Below are positions 10,955-21,185 of a stretch of DNA of 32,208 bases, one piece after another. The position numbers were made by a program, and so were the translations under genes. Under the pieces are notes generated by a model. It searched no databases. It worked only from the letters and a program-made list of their open reading frames with translations, and was not told the origin of the DNA. Positions within the stretch are counted from its first letter, which is position 1. Every line of letters starts with the position of its first letter. The stretch comes from Poronia punctata (taxonomy: Eukaryota; Ascomycota; Sordariomycetes; Xylariales; Xylariaceae). The stretch spans positions 1-32,208 of the forward strand of contig MU401787.1 in the NCBI GenBank assembly GCA_022579005.1, in the 5' to 3' direction.

Positions 10955-11818
10955 ATGGCGCAAAACCAGTTGAAACCGAGTAATTCGAAAGCTCGCGACC
11001 CTCCCCCGAGCCTCTTTCTCCATCCCTCCCCAGGCGCGTCTCATGCCTCTCTTCCAGGGGTTACTCCAGGTACCGGGCTGCCGCTACCGCCCGGGCTAGC
11101 CCCGAATTCACAGCAGCCGCAAGCACCACCACCTCTTCCCCGTACCGGATCCATGCTCAATCCCCGTAGCCGACCAGTTCCTCGACTCGAGACAGGCGAC
11201 TCGACCCGGACCGCCGATAGGACCGATGTATGGGCTGAAATGCAGGCTACACTCGAGGAGGCTGAGCTGTCGGCTAGCGGTGGAACCCATGTATTTGGAC
11301 CCGATCATGATCGAAAATTGGGAGAACTGCGGGCTGCTCAAATTGCATTGGCGCAGGCTTGGGCGCGTGGTGAAACTGAAGATGCTACCGCTGAGCCCAC
11401 CGCGCCGGCAACTGAGGTTCGCAATCTGAAAAGCGCCTTGGGTGAGGTGACAACCATCTCAGCCGCCGTTGCTGCTGGAGCTGCCCTTAGTGCTACCATC
11501 TCCGCCGGTGCCGGCAAAGCGATAGGGGATGGCACAGACGGCGGCAAGAGCACTGTAGGAACGGCAAGTGCGCGACCGGGCAGTAGTGGTCTCGACAGTG
11601 AGCACCTAGGTGCCAAACTGGAAGAAGAAACAGAACGGGATATCCTTCTCGCTAGAAATAGAAGGGAGGCAAACGACCAGTACTTCAGCAGAGTAGACCA
11701 GGGTGTACGTGAGGTCGTTGCCAAGCTCGACGAGGTTGCCGTCGCCATGCGGGCAGTCGAGCAGGAAACAAGAGGTATATGGGGTGAGGAGACCCCACAA
11801 GAAGGCACCGATACTTGA
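10955..11818 (+). CDS. Conserved-looking protein of unknown function, 287 residues
   Basis: I start it at the first ATG, 10955. The frame is open further upstream, but only from a TTG codon. The N-terminal ~90 residues are Pro/Ser/Gly-rich and probably disordered. A segment from about residue 91 (VWAEMQATLEEAE) to about 135 looks ordered. An Ala/Gly-rich middle follows. The C-terminal part, about 220-277, is a charged amphipathic stretch (ERDILLARNRREAND, then VREVVAKLDEVAVAMRAVEQ) that should form long helices or a coiled coil. There is no signal peptide, membrane segment or catalytic motif. The pattern suggests a small subunit or adaptor of a larger complex, but I do not recognise the family. 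Reading-frame integrity and GC-rich third positions support a real gene. Confidence 0.8.
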   Translation: MAQNQLKPSNSKARDPPPSLFLHPSPGASHASLPGVTPGTGLPLPPGLAPNSQQPQAPPPLPRTGSMLNPRSRPVPRLETGDSTRTADRTDVWAEMQATLEEAELSASGGTHVFGPDHDRKLGELRAAQIALAQAWARGETEDATAEPTAPATEVRNLKSALGEVTTISAAVAAGAALSATISAGAGKAIGDGTDGGKSTVGTASARPGSSGLDSEHLGAKLEEETERDILLARNRREANDQYFSRVDQGVREVVAKLDEVAVAMRAVEQETRGIWGEETPQEGTDT

Positions 11819-12405
11819 GTTTACGCATCAGGACCAATTGCAAGCGAAGCTGTGTGTCCGATATTAGTAAGCTAACACTCTACCCAACGATATGTGTCAA
11901 AACGTCCAGAGTGATATAATCGTCTCTCGTCGAGGTCGATACTCCCTATCTCGTGTGCTCCCGAACTCAACGAAATTGGCTCGACTCATTGGTAATAGGC
12001 TCCACGGAATTCATTGAGATATTCCAAAGGTATAATGAGCGGTGGCCGTGAGTGGCTAGTCCAGAAAGGGCAAACGAGTTATCAACCATGGTAATCGTGA
12101 TGTTTGCAATTTTGGAATGGCCTGGCGTCACGCGGTCAGACCGGCACCACTCTGCCAACCTCGGCCCGGATAAATACCACTTCAGAGGCTCAACGCCGGT
12201 ACTCTCACGTAGACCCATTCAGGAATGTCTGTATTGCATCGTAACGCGGTTGGTTCCTCGTCATCTTCGACAAAAGCCTCGCAATACCTGCGTCTTTCGA
12301 ATAAACTAGCTACCTACCTGCGTTTCAACACACGCAGTCTGCCTAGCAGCATAGCACATGATAGCGATGCCGAAACTGCCGCTTTTGGAGAAAGAGTACA
12401 GTTAC

Positions 12406-12423
12406 CCCCGCGTTCCCCGCGGG
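12406..12423. promoter_or_regulatory. Paired CreA/CRE1-like sites in a GC palindrome
   Basis: CCCCGC occurs at 12406 and 12415. Its complement GCGGGG fits the SYGGRG consensus of the carbon-catabolite repressor CreA. The arms CCCGCG and CGCGGG also form a 6-bp palindrome around 5 nt. It lies about 300 bp before the transporter ATG. Glucose control of the transporter is inference. Confidence 0.35.
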
Positions 12424-12530
12424 TTATCAAGGTCCGGATCGGTAAGACCTCCGAAGTTGCTCAACCGGCTATTGTCCCTTGCTAGTGGGATCATTGACGA
12501 TTTCTGCCGGCATGAGGTACATATATGCAA

Positions 12531-12538
12531 TATATAAA
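12531..12538 (+). promoter_or_regulatory. Candidate TATA box of the MFS transporter gene
   Basis: TATATAAA lies 187 bp upstream of the ATG at 12725, within a normal distance for a fungal promoter with a long leader. Confidence 0.4.
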
Positions 12539-12724
12539 ACGCGTCAACAGAGTCTGTCAACCCGCAACACCTGCTGGTATTTGAGATTGAGAAAAACGCT
12601 TGTTTCTAAGCAGTTGCCTGTCCGTATTGTGCACATTATCTTGACCTCGAACAACCGGCACTCCTACTTACTCAAACCCACGGTGTGCGAACTATAGGGA
12701 CTTAAGACTTACCGGCTACTCGTC

Positions 12725-14693
12725 ATGGCTCCGCATCTAGTCCACAGTCATGCACACGAGGAGGATTTACCAGGGACGGTGAATCTCAACCCAGCGGGTA
12801 CGTCGACTAATGGGACACACTGTAGGACGGGTATCAGAGGGGACTAACTTGCCGCATAGACGGGGATGACACCGGTTATGGCCAGGCACTGTTCCCCGTG
12901 CCAGCTGATGATCCGAATGACCCCTTACAAGTGAGACAGTACCTATTAGCACTTACTGTTGATGGGACAGTCTAACGATAACATGTGCAGTGGCCAAACT
13001 TCAAGAAGACGATGATCCTCATCATATGCTCCTTTTATTCCTTTTTAGCAAATGCTGCACTTATAGGGCCGTCGCCTTATATCAATATATGGGCGGAAGA
13101 ATTCGATATCTCCCAGACCGACGCTTCGCAGCTTGTTTCGTATCCGAACCTCGCATTCGGTTTTGGTACGTTGGGGTTTAGGAGCAAAGGGTATGCGGCT
13201 GTGACACTGACAACCGGTAGGGTCGTTAATATTCGTCCCTTTATATCTCAAGATCGGCCGGCGACCGGTTCTGTTGATCTCACTGGTCGTGGTAAATACC
13301 CTCAACCATAAATGCACCAGTCAGAGTTTAATTGAGCCGTAGTTCTGCGTTGGGGTCATCGCATCCTCTCAGTGTACTACGTATGGTGGGTTAATGGCTG
13401 CTCGAATTATACACGGGTTGGGCTCCTCTGTTTGCGAGGCGCTTCCGGTGCAACTGGTCAACGACATCTTCTTTCTCCATGAAAGGGGGGAGAGAATTGG
13501 CTACTACACAGGTACTGAAACCAAGAAACCACTAAATTGGCTTGAACATGATACTGACAAGGGACGTTCAGTCTGCCTCTGCCTTGGAACATTCGCGTCC
13601 CTGCCTGCAGGGTACATCTTGGCTGGCGGTTATGGATGGCAGCTCTTTTTCTATGTCGAGTTCGCCTTCGGGGCGGCGCTGCTAATACTAGCCTTCTTCT
13701 TTGTTGAGGAGACATCATACGACCGAGAAGCAGCCGTGCTAGGGTCGACACCACCCTCCAACAGCGAAAACGATGCGGAAAAGACCAGCGACGCTATGGT
13801 TGAACAAGCATCGACAAACCTGCCAGGTTCCGCCACACCGCCTCGTAAATCCCTCCTAGAGACTCTGAGCCTCTGGGGCCGAATCGATCACGATGTGCCG
13901 TTTTTCCTGACGATGACGAGGAGCTTCACCTACTTCTTGGTACCACAGGCACTTTGGGTGATAGCCAGCTTCGGTATTAACATTGGCCTGTTGGCTCTCG
14001 CTTATTCCTACACCTTTCCGATTCTGATAACATCACCACCCTACAACTGGACAGTGGTATGTACACTCGAGTACCTTTAGTCCTGTCTACCATTGAGGCT
14101 AAAATGTCCTTTTGTATGTCTATTAGACGAATTCCGGCTTGTTCGCGGTAGCTGCCATAGTCGGGTACGCCTTGGCCATTCCTTTCACGTCATCATCTGA
14201 TCGACTTGCCGCGTACCTGACAAAGCGCAATAACGGTATCCGCGAAGCCGAAATGCGGCTGGGGGTGATGTTACCGGCGATGGTGATTGGACCGGCCGGC
14301 ATCATCCTCTATGGCTTTACCGCCGAGAAGAGCCTACACTGGGCACTCTACTATGTAGGGGGCGTCATGTCGTATTTTGCGGCCTACTTTTATTTTACCT
14401 TTACGCTTGCTTACGCGGTGGACTCGTACCAATCGAATAGCTCCGAGATGCTGATAGCGATGAATCTGGGCAAGCAGGCTATATCGTTTGGTTTCGGCCT
14501 GAAGCTTTTAACATGGGTGATGGAGAGTGGCTACATTGTGGTCGTATCCGGTATATTCGGGGGCGTGCTGTTAGCAAACAACCTACTCCTGCTCGTTTTC
14601 ATGGTCTGGGGCAAGAGAATTCGCCGGCACATGTCGAGTACGTGGCTTGCAAGGCTACATTCCTCGAACATCAAGGGGCTTGCCAGTTATTGA
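12725..14693 (+). CDS. MFS transporter, fungal DHA1/HOL1-like, seven exons
   Basis: The exons are 12725..12797, 12860..12930, 12991..13165, 13221..13291, 13343..13511, 13572..14056 and 14127..14693. The six introns are 62, 60, 55, 51, 60 and 70 nt, all GT..AG. Summed exons give 1,611 nt, or 536 residues in one frame. The cytosolic N-terminus contains the PADDPNDPLQWPNFKK segment usual in this group. TM1 follows directly. The loop 2-3 motif is YLKIGRRPVLL (about 117-127). Next come ARIIHGLGSS, ALPVQLVNDIFFLHERG and ERIGYYT. A long hydrophilic loop lies between the two six-helix halves. The C-terminal half has the remaining helices and a short tail. It probably works in the plasma membrane as a proton-driven exporter or importer. 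Yeast Hol1 moves polyamines and cations, but the substrate here cannot be read from sequence. No exon is broken. Confidence 0.93.
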
Positions 14694-17693
14694 CTTCGGG
14701 AGGCACCCCGGGGGAACGGAATTGACCTATCGGGATGGAGTTGCGCAACCGAGATGCATACACTACGCCCTACTACAACATAAAGTCACGTTGTGTCTAA
14801 ATTCCGAACGCCCTCTTTATTTTATTGACAGGTTTCGACTCGACGTCCCATATCTTGAACGGCAAGGAACACTACGGAGTAGGTGGCCATGGGATGTAAG
14901 GGACCCAGCCGAGGACATCGGACCGTTTTCAGACGAAACGCGATACATTTCACCGCTGCCTGGGCCCGGAATAGCAGCGCCGACCTATCACCCTCGCAGC
15001 TGAGGCAGCACATGCAGCAGCAAGAGGCTTGGCGAGGTGGAACTGGTCTTGGTACTTGGAATTATCATAATGTATTCCGTTCGACGGCGAGTGGCCTCAC
15101 GACCTCCAGGCTTACAGGCTACCTTTTCTACCACGGAAAAGTATATTAATGAAACGAGTGTGGCAATCTCGGGTGCAGAAGGCATGGACCCCGGCAGGCA
15201 CATGAACTCGGACACCTGTATCTCTTAACCTACTTCTCTGATGATTACAGCTTAAATATGGTCTCAGTGTACGGACCCGAACGACATTTTACTTGTGGCA
15301 CCATGGATATCATGATCCCAATGGAAACAAAGCCTGTACGAGTACGCTTAGGTGCTGTGAAATGGGTGGGACAGATCAGGGTTAACAACCAGAACTTCGA
15401 ATAGCTTACCCTGGAGCCGAGAACTTTTGGGAAAACATTTCTGCAGCGACGCTACCTGGCCCAGAACCCGTCCAACAATCGCGACTTCCCAAGAAAACAT
15501 CACCCCACACTACACCCGAGGAAATAGATGACGATAAAGGTAGCACAAACACCCCCGCTGTGGCTGGTTATTTCTGACGGCAGGCTTGGGCGAGCTCCAT
15601 GCCCGTCAGGACTCAGGTGTAGAGAAGGTTCCCAGTTTAACGCGACGAGCAGAGAGTCAGAGAAGCGAACCAGTGAACCACTCTCCGCACACACCCTGCC
15701 GGCTCAGCAGTAACCATCGCTTACAAAATCATGGTCACGTAATTAATATCCCGTCCTCATGGAGGGCTACATTCACGAGAAGAGCCGTAAAGAAACGCTG
15801 TCGAGTCTGGACGACGTGGTACTTGAACCATGCAGCGCTGGCTTGTCATAGGACCACCCGAGGTTCTCAAAGAGAGACGTCAAACCTACGTCGGGCCAAT
15901 GGTTAAACTCTCCAGCACGCGATTGCAGTAAACGATTAGAACAGCGATGTTCCCATAATTACCCGTGGGGCTCGCACAAAGTAATAATGCTTCTTAACTA
16001 TACGCCTTATGGGGGCCGGTATCCGGAATACGGGGGGTGATGTTCCTATTCTTCCAAGGGTTCCCGCCATGTCAGATGGCCCTGTGCTCGAGACGTCTCG
16101 GTCGATATTCCATATTTGCTCGTCGACGGCGCGCGGCCTGTTTTTCCCATTCGTCCAAGGATCTGGTCTAGACTAGGTACCTTACATCCGTCGGTAGACG
16201 ATCCGCGGGACGTAACGTACGCGTACGTGTAGAACCAAGGCCCAAGATAGGTTCCTACGCCATTCCCAGTCTTGCCTTGGGCGACGAGGGGGCGATGTAT
16301 ATGTCGGTGAGCATTCCAGCCGAACAACTAATACCAAGTAACCCAGCCAAGGCCCCGGGGAGCCCGGGGTCATTTACTTGGATGAATAACTTTTACATTC
16401 GCCGTAGGTGCAAATACTATGCAGGCCTGTCTGACATGCCTATAAGGCCGCATGGCACGGGCAGCTTCTGGGGTTCGCCAATAGGGTCTCGTGCGGCTCC
16501 AGCCGTTGGAACTCGAACCTAATGATCGAAGCTGAGTCAATGATTTTCATTGAGGCTGGCCTATAGCGGGGTTGACAAGCAGAAAAGACGTCCCAGCCAA
16601 CGTACGACGTACATCGCTATGGTCATACCTGATAGGTAATATCTACCTTTCCCAAGTATCCGCTCCCGCATCATATACCTACCCTCCTAGATCTCATACG
16701 AGGTCGCTCGCATGATTGTATATGTCATGCCACGATGCTGCACATCCTGCCAGGTAATTTATGGGACGGCCAGGCACACGCATATCAATACTACATAGCC
16801 CCAGTCTACGACGCGCATATTACACATTCGGGGTAGTACAGAAACCTTTTCTAACGATTCAAGCTGAAGTTGTGGGCTGACAGAACCGTGTTTAGGTCAA
16901 AAAAGATCACAAAGCGTCCATATGAATGAAGCTTTTGACGTCATGACAGCCAAAACCCTGCTTCATATCCCCCCCTATCCGCCGTGAGAGTCTCTTGCAA
17001 GGATGTAGTTACCCAGCGCTTAGTTGGCCAAACTCGGTCTCCGTGCCCAAGAGAACCCGTCTTACGCCCACCCTAACTTGGGAAGGGTTCATCGACATGC
17101 GAATGCAGCAAACAAGGCCATCGTCCCGGTGACCCCTTCCCTATCGTCCGTCGATGGTAGCCCCCATAGGCTGTGCGATCGAGGGAAGTCGAATCTGGAT
17201 GAAGAGCTCCGACAGAGTCAAATGGTCATGCTGAGGATGTTCCTTTTCCTTTTCCTCTTTCGATTTCGAAGGCCTTCCAAGAGCAACTCGATCAATATTC
17301 ATCTCTCGCACCAACGGGACAAGGGTGAGGGCTGGCCATCAGTTCCCTTGTCACCCTGCACATAGAGAAGGAGCAGCAGACTGGGCATCGCGATCGTCAT
17401 TCAATTTCGGAATAGGGGCAATTTCCACCCTACCAAGGACGGTCATGGACGAATTGGGATAGAAAAACTCGCCTATCCTGTTATGTGAAGCAGAAGAGCG
17501 ACTACGTCCTGGAAGATAAATACCTGCCTGCCCTCCCACCTACTCGACAGATCTTTTTCTTGATCAGATCAGTTTACAAGTGCGATATCTACTCGCACCC
17601 TAGGTCCCTCGCTTCGAATTCGACAACTACTTTACACACTCAGCAAACCATTCTACGCTCTCCAGATCTCCCCAATCGTAACTACACTTCAAT
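14694..17693. other. Three-kilobase region without a recognisable gene
   Basis: Base composition is normal but all open frames are short, mostly lack ATG and show no family signature. It ends in the hydrophobin promoter. Landmarks are a full CRE palindrome at 16936, a pyrimidine run near 17238-17261, and a TATA-like GATAAATA at about 17515, roughly 180 bp before the hydrophobin ATG. It may hold non-coding RNA, a decayed gene or only regulatory DNA. Confidence 0.5.
16936..16943. promoter_or_regulatory. CRE palindrome (ATF/CREB-type site)
   Basis: TGACGTCA is a perfect consensus site for bZIP factors of the ATF/CREB class. It lies about 750 bp upstream of the hydrophobin start. Functional use is unproven. 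Confidence 0.3.
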
Positions 17694-18303
17694 ATGCAAC
17701 TCAGCACTCTCCTCCTTACGGTCATGGCCACGGCCGTTATGGCCAACCCGGTCCTCCAGCGTACCGGCGGTGGCGGAGGCCATGGCCACGGTGGCGGCGG
17801 CGGCGGCGGCGGCGGAGGTGGTGGCGGTGGTGGCAGTGGTGGTGGCAGTGGTGGTGGTGGCAGTGGCGGTGGTGGCAGTGGTGGTGGCGGCGGCGGCACC
17901 TACGACCCTTGCAGTGGCCTCTATGATAGTCCTCAGTGCTGTGCCACCGATGTCCTCGGCATCGCTGACTTGGACTGCCATAGTCGTAAGTGGAGGTGAA
18001 GGAAGGATATATGGAACGAAGACACAATGGATTTTTGCTGACGAATACCTTTTAAAATACAGCTTCTACTGTTCCCACCACGGCAGGCACCTTCCGCGCT
18101 ATCTGCGCCCTTGGTGGCCAGCGCGCTCGCTGCTGTGTCCTCCCTGTTGTAAGATTTTACCCTCCTAAGCCCTCTCACCTTGTGTATACGGGACGAGTCA
18201 CTACCCGGGCCCAGTCAACCGTGGATTGTATGCATGATTCTGACATATATACTTTTAATAGGCCGGCCAAGCTGTCCTCTGCCAGACGCCCACCGGGGTC
18301 TAA
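17694..18303 (+). CDS. Class II hydrophobin with a glycine-rich N-terminal region
   Basis: Three exons, 17694..17985, 18063..18148 and 18262..18303, with introns of 77 and 113 nt. The spliced protein has 139 residues. Residues 1 to about 17 are a signal peptide (MQLSTLLLTVMATAVMA). Residues 25-68 are almost pure glycine (38 Gly, with Ser and two His), including 15 in a row and Gly-Ser repeats. The hydrophobin core has eight cysteines, C73, C82, C83, C95, C112, C121, C122 and C133. The spacing is C-8-CC-11-C-16-C-8-CC-10-C, which is class II. The first gap is one shorter than in HFBII. Class II hydrophobins are secreted, assemble at air-water and surface interfaces and coat hyphae or spores. 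The Gly-rich extension resembles those of some other ascomycete hydrophobins and may anchor to the wall. Without splicing, only C73-C95 are seen, so the gene is easily missed. Confidence 0.95.
17762..17899. repeat. GGN/GGNAGT microsatellite inside the hydrophobin gene
   Basis: A run of GGC and GGT codons interrupted by AGT encodes the Gly and Gly-Ser tract. The near-perfect triplet repeats allow slippage without frame loss, so length is likely to vary between strains. Long open frames on the opposite strand and in other frames here (Pro-, Ala- or His-rich) are by-products of the repeat. Confidence 0.85.
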
Positions 18304-19442
18304 TATGCCCTTGGCAATGATAGCTTCCTTTCCCTTTATCTTGAAGGGGTAGAGGTAGGGCGACAGACAAATATGACGGCCCAGGATTGTTTGATAGGAA
18401 AGGGGGTGTAAGAAGATCAGGTGCTGCTAATGGGGATGATATTGGAAGTAGTGCTTTATAATGTAGCATTTGTTACATTTCAATAATGTCAAGTAATATA
18501 TCGATGTTATCAGACGCTTATACGAGAATTCTTGCCTACTAAGTGTGCGACTTGGTAAATCATGTCTGAGCCATCATTATTGTCAGTGACCTTTCCGTAT
18601 ATTATAGTGCGGTTAAACTGGTGACTGGAAAGGCCATTTAACCTTTACATAAGGTACATGTAGTTACAACATTACTATCCAGCTGACAAAGACTTCCACT
18701 TTGGCATGGATATTGGCAAGCCACATAGTTCCTAGTTTCTACTACACATGTTCTTTTCTTGGATATGTGCCGGAAGAGGCTCAATAAACCTAGAGCTTTG
18801 ACGTGGGTCAAATTCTTTACATTATGGCTACTTAGTAGATTCCCTTATGAGAGCGCATAAACTTCTCACATGCCCCAGACGCCGGAATAGCATTTTGTCA
18901 CTATATATTTAAAATATGATTTACAATGATAACAATGCTTGGAACAACCTATTGATTCCCCTTGTTTTGGACTATCAAGATAGCCGTTCAGGTAGTCCTG
19001 TCCAAAACATAAGCCGTACGAGTAGATTGCTCATCAAAAAAAGGTTCGGTAAGATCTTAAAACCAACATGGGATGCTTGTACAGTCAGAGACAAGGGGGC
19101 AAGGTAAGCATGAATACAAACATCTTACTCAGCAGATTGAGGTGTTCACCGTCAAGCCACATTTTTGGCTCCTGTCAGCAAGAGCTCTCCACTTCCCATG
19201 TGCTCCCCTCCCCGCAAAAGCTGCTTACCACCTAGGTACCTACTAGTTAGGGTAGACGGTTAGAGGTGAGATGCATCCTGAACTGAATCTGTACGGAAGT
19301 CGTCTTGTCCGATTCTGAACTACCTAGGCACCTAACTTTATGAAGAGCTTATTCCAACAAACTCTTCTGCCTTTGATAACAAAAAAAAAAAGTTGCCTAG
19401 ATTAAACAAGTTTGCCCCTCTGATGAGTAGGTACAAGGCAAA
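18304..19442. other. Intergenic region, no gene seen
   Basis: About 1.1 kb of somewhat A+T-richer sequence lies between the hydrophobin and the hydrolase. It contains TACATGTA at 18655, a CACCTAGGTACCTAC motif at 19229 and a 12-base A run near 19381-19392, about 50 bp before the hydrolase ATG. I see no coding signature. Confidence 0.55.
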
Positions 19443-20459
19443 ATGACCCTCGCACCACCACAACCCGCGATCGCCCTCCCCCCCTCCATAACATTCGACA
19501 CCATAACCCTAACCACCAAACCAACAGCCAACTTATCAATCACCCAAGTCCAAGGCCACGAGACCTCAGACATAATGGTAGTATTTCTCAACGGACTAAT
19601 AGCTCCCCAAGGACCATGGCTCCCCATCATGGCCCTCATGCTCCGGCATCTCGGATCTTCATCTGCCGCTCCCCGACCACAAATGCTAGCATACGACCGG
19701 TTCGGACAAGGTCGGACAATCGACCGAGACCCACTTGATTCGGAGCCGCCGGGGAAAGAAGATGGTTACGGTCATGATGTAATGGATTCTGTGCGGGACT
19801 TGCACCAGTTGATAACACAAGTCAATACTACTACAGGGAAAAAGAAACGGAGGATCGTGTTTATAGCGAATTCCATCGGTTGTGCCATTGCGCGAATCTT
19901 TGCGACCGAATATGCAGACACGGAGGAAGTAGCTGGTATCTTATTCCTAGACAGCATGATGGCGAACAGCGATTTCGTCGACGACATATTTCCCGATCCG
20001 GACACCATCACATCACCGGACACTCTTCCCGAAGACGTCACGCCGGAAATGTTGCGCGAGACGAGGGACAAGTTCCGCGCTACTTTCCATCCTAGCGTGA
20101 AGAATGCCGAGGGATTGGATAGAAGGAATTTACCTCTTTTACTTCCCCACGCTGATAAGCCGTTTCTTGAGCGTAATGATGGTAAAAAGATGTTTATCAC
20201 GGTTGTGGGACATGATCCCGCAAAGTTTGAAAAAGAGAGTTTAGAAGGTTCGATGAGGACCCCCGTGGCTATTACGAGGAATTATACGAATCCGAAATGG
20301 AAGAGGTATAATGAGGGTCTTACGAAACTTACTGTCCCCGAGAGAGTGACGGGTGTGGTTATTGCAAAGGAGTGTGGGCATTTTATTCAGATGGATGATC
20401 CTGGTTTCGTTGCAAAGTTGGCGTGTGAGTTGTTGGAAAGGGTTGGTAATGACGTTTGA
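19443..20459 (+). CDS. Alpha/beta hydrolase, 338 residues
   Basis: A single-exon gene starting at an ATG. The fold is recognisable in order: strand MVVFLNG (45-51, the oxyanion-side segment), AYDRFGQG (83-90), the nucleophile elbow IANSIGCA (S144), FLDSMM (168-173) and CGHFIQMDDP with the likely catalytic His at 313. The first glycine of the usual GxSxG elbow is Ala (A142-N-S-I-G), which is tolerated in the family. No signal peptide is seen, so it is probably cytosolic. It could be an esterase, lipase-like enzyme or epoxide-hydrolase relative. The substrate cannot be told. It stands alone, about 1.1 kb after the hydrophobin. Confidence 0.88.
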   Translation: MTLAPPQPAIALPPSITFDTITLTTKPTANLSITQVQGHETSDIMVVFLNGLIAPQGPWLPIMALMLRHLGSSSAAPRPQMLAYDRFGQGRTIDRDPLDSEPPGKEDGYGHDVMDSVRDLHQLITQVNTTTGKKKRRIVFIANSIGCAIARIFATEYADTEEVAGILFLDSMMANSDFVDDIFPDPDTITSPDTLPEDVTPEMLRETRDKFRATFHPSVKNAEGLDRRNLPLLLPHADKPFLERNDGKKMFITVVGHDPAKFEKESLEGSMRTPVAITRNYTNPKWKRYNEGLTKLTVPERVTGVVIAKECGHFIQMDDPGFVAKLACELLERVGNDV

Positions 20460-21185
20460 AGAACCCTTTTGTTATGAGTTATGAGATCTGCTGCAGCGAA
20501 TTTTCATCTGTTTTACTAATCAAGGGGTCATGAGTACCTAGTAAGTATGGGTAATTAGTGTATATTTATCTTGTGGCTGAATAAGCAAAACCACCTCCTT
20601 CATCGGTCATCAGCCCCCGTACACCGTCGTCCAAACCTCGACGCCCTGCATTTCCCCAACCTAGATGATTGCTTACTGCCGCGTCTCACAACGAACGCCA
20701 TGTGGCTAATCCCGGCCACAGCAGTTCGTACGATGACGCTCGTATGTGTTCGCGCCACCGTCTATTAGGATATGTAATATGCGTTACCCAATAAACAAAC
20801 CTTCTCATATCAACAGATCGAAAATGGCAAATCCGACCGAGCGACATTGTAGGTGCGTAATCGAAGATCACGATACACTGCCTTTCCCGGGCTAAGGGCT
20901 GACTGCAAAGTAGGACGGACCTACTCGTATGCAGGGCGACTCGCGTGTCAAGCAAAAACGCCTCCTCATTTTCTACTTTATCCAGAATTCAGACCAACTA
21001 CGAGTACACCGATACGGTCTCACCTACATACAATATTACATTGATGGTACTACACTCATCCCAATTCCGGAAAACATATATGCCGCGTCGTCATGACACG
21101 GCATAGACAGCTGGCGAATCATTCATACGAAAAAGATAATGTGCGCGTGGTTTTGTGAGTTTGCCTTCTTCTCTCTCTACCCTTT
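20460..21185. other. Intergenic region, no gene seen
   Basis: About 725 bp between the hydrolase stop and the stop of the putative 42-residue gene. Short frames here look random. It has a GAGTACCTAG motif near 20533 and the hairpin at 21081. Confidence 0.5.
21081..21103. repeat. Hairpin in the 3' flank of the putative 42-residue gene
   Basis: TGCCGCGTC pairs with GACACGGCA as a 9-bp stem with one non-Watson-Crick position (G-T or C-A depending on strand) and a 5-nt loop GTCAT. On the minus strand it starts 83 nt after the stop codon. Confidence 0.4.

Larger units (their letters stand above)
11819..12724. promoter_or_regulatory. Intergenic region with the MFS transporter promoter
   Basis: About 900 bp without a convincing gene. 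An 86-codon ATG frame at 12225 has no family signature. The right half holds a GC palindrome (12407..12423) and a TATA box (12531), and is probably the promoter of the transporter. Confidence 0.5.

Noticed and set aside
12225..12485. 86-codon ATG frame before the transporter
   Set aside because: It has no recognisable features and overlaps the GC palindrome in the likely promoter, so chance is the simpler explanation.
15037..15228. Frame with a hydrophobic start in the gene-poor region
   Set aside because: It starts at GTG, its hydrophobic part is short and the rest looks random.
16500..16525. GGTTCGAGTTCC on the minus strand, like a tRNA B box
   Set aside because: No T-stem, anticodon arm or acceptor stem can be folded around it.
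17627..18027. Pro-rich, Ala/Thr-rich and His-rich open frames around the hydrophobin
   Set aside because: They are other-frame readings of the GGN repeat and disappear outside it.
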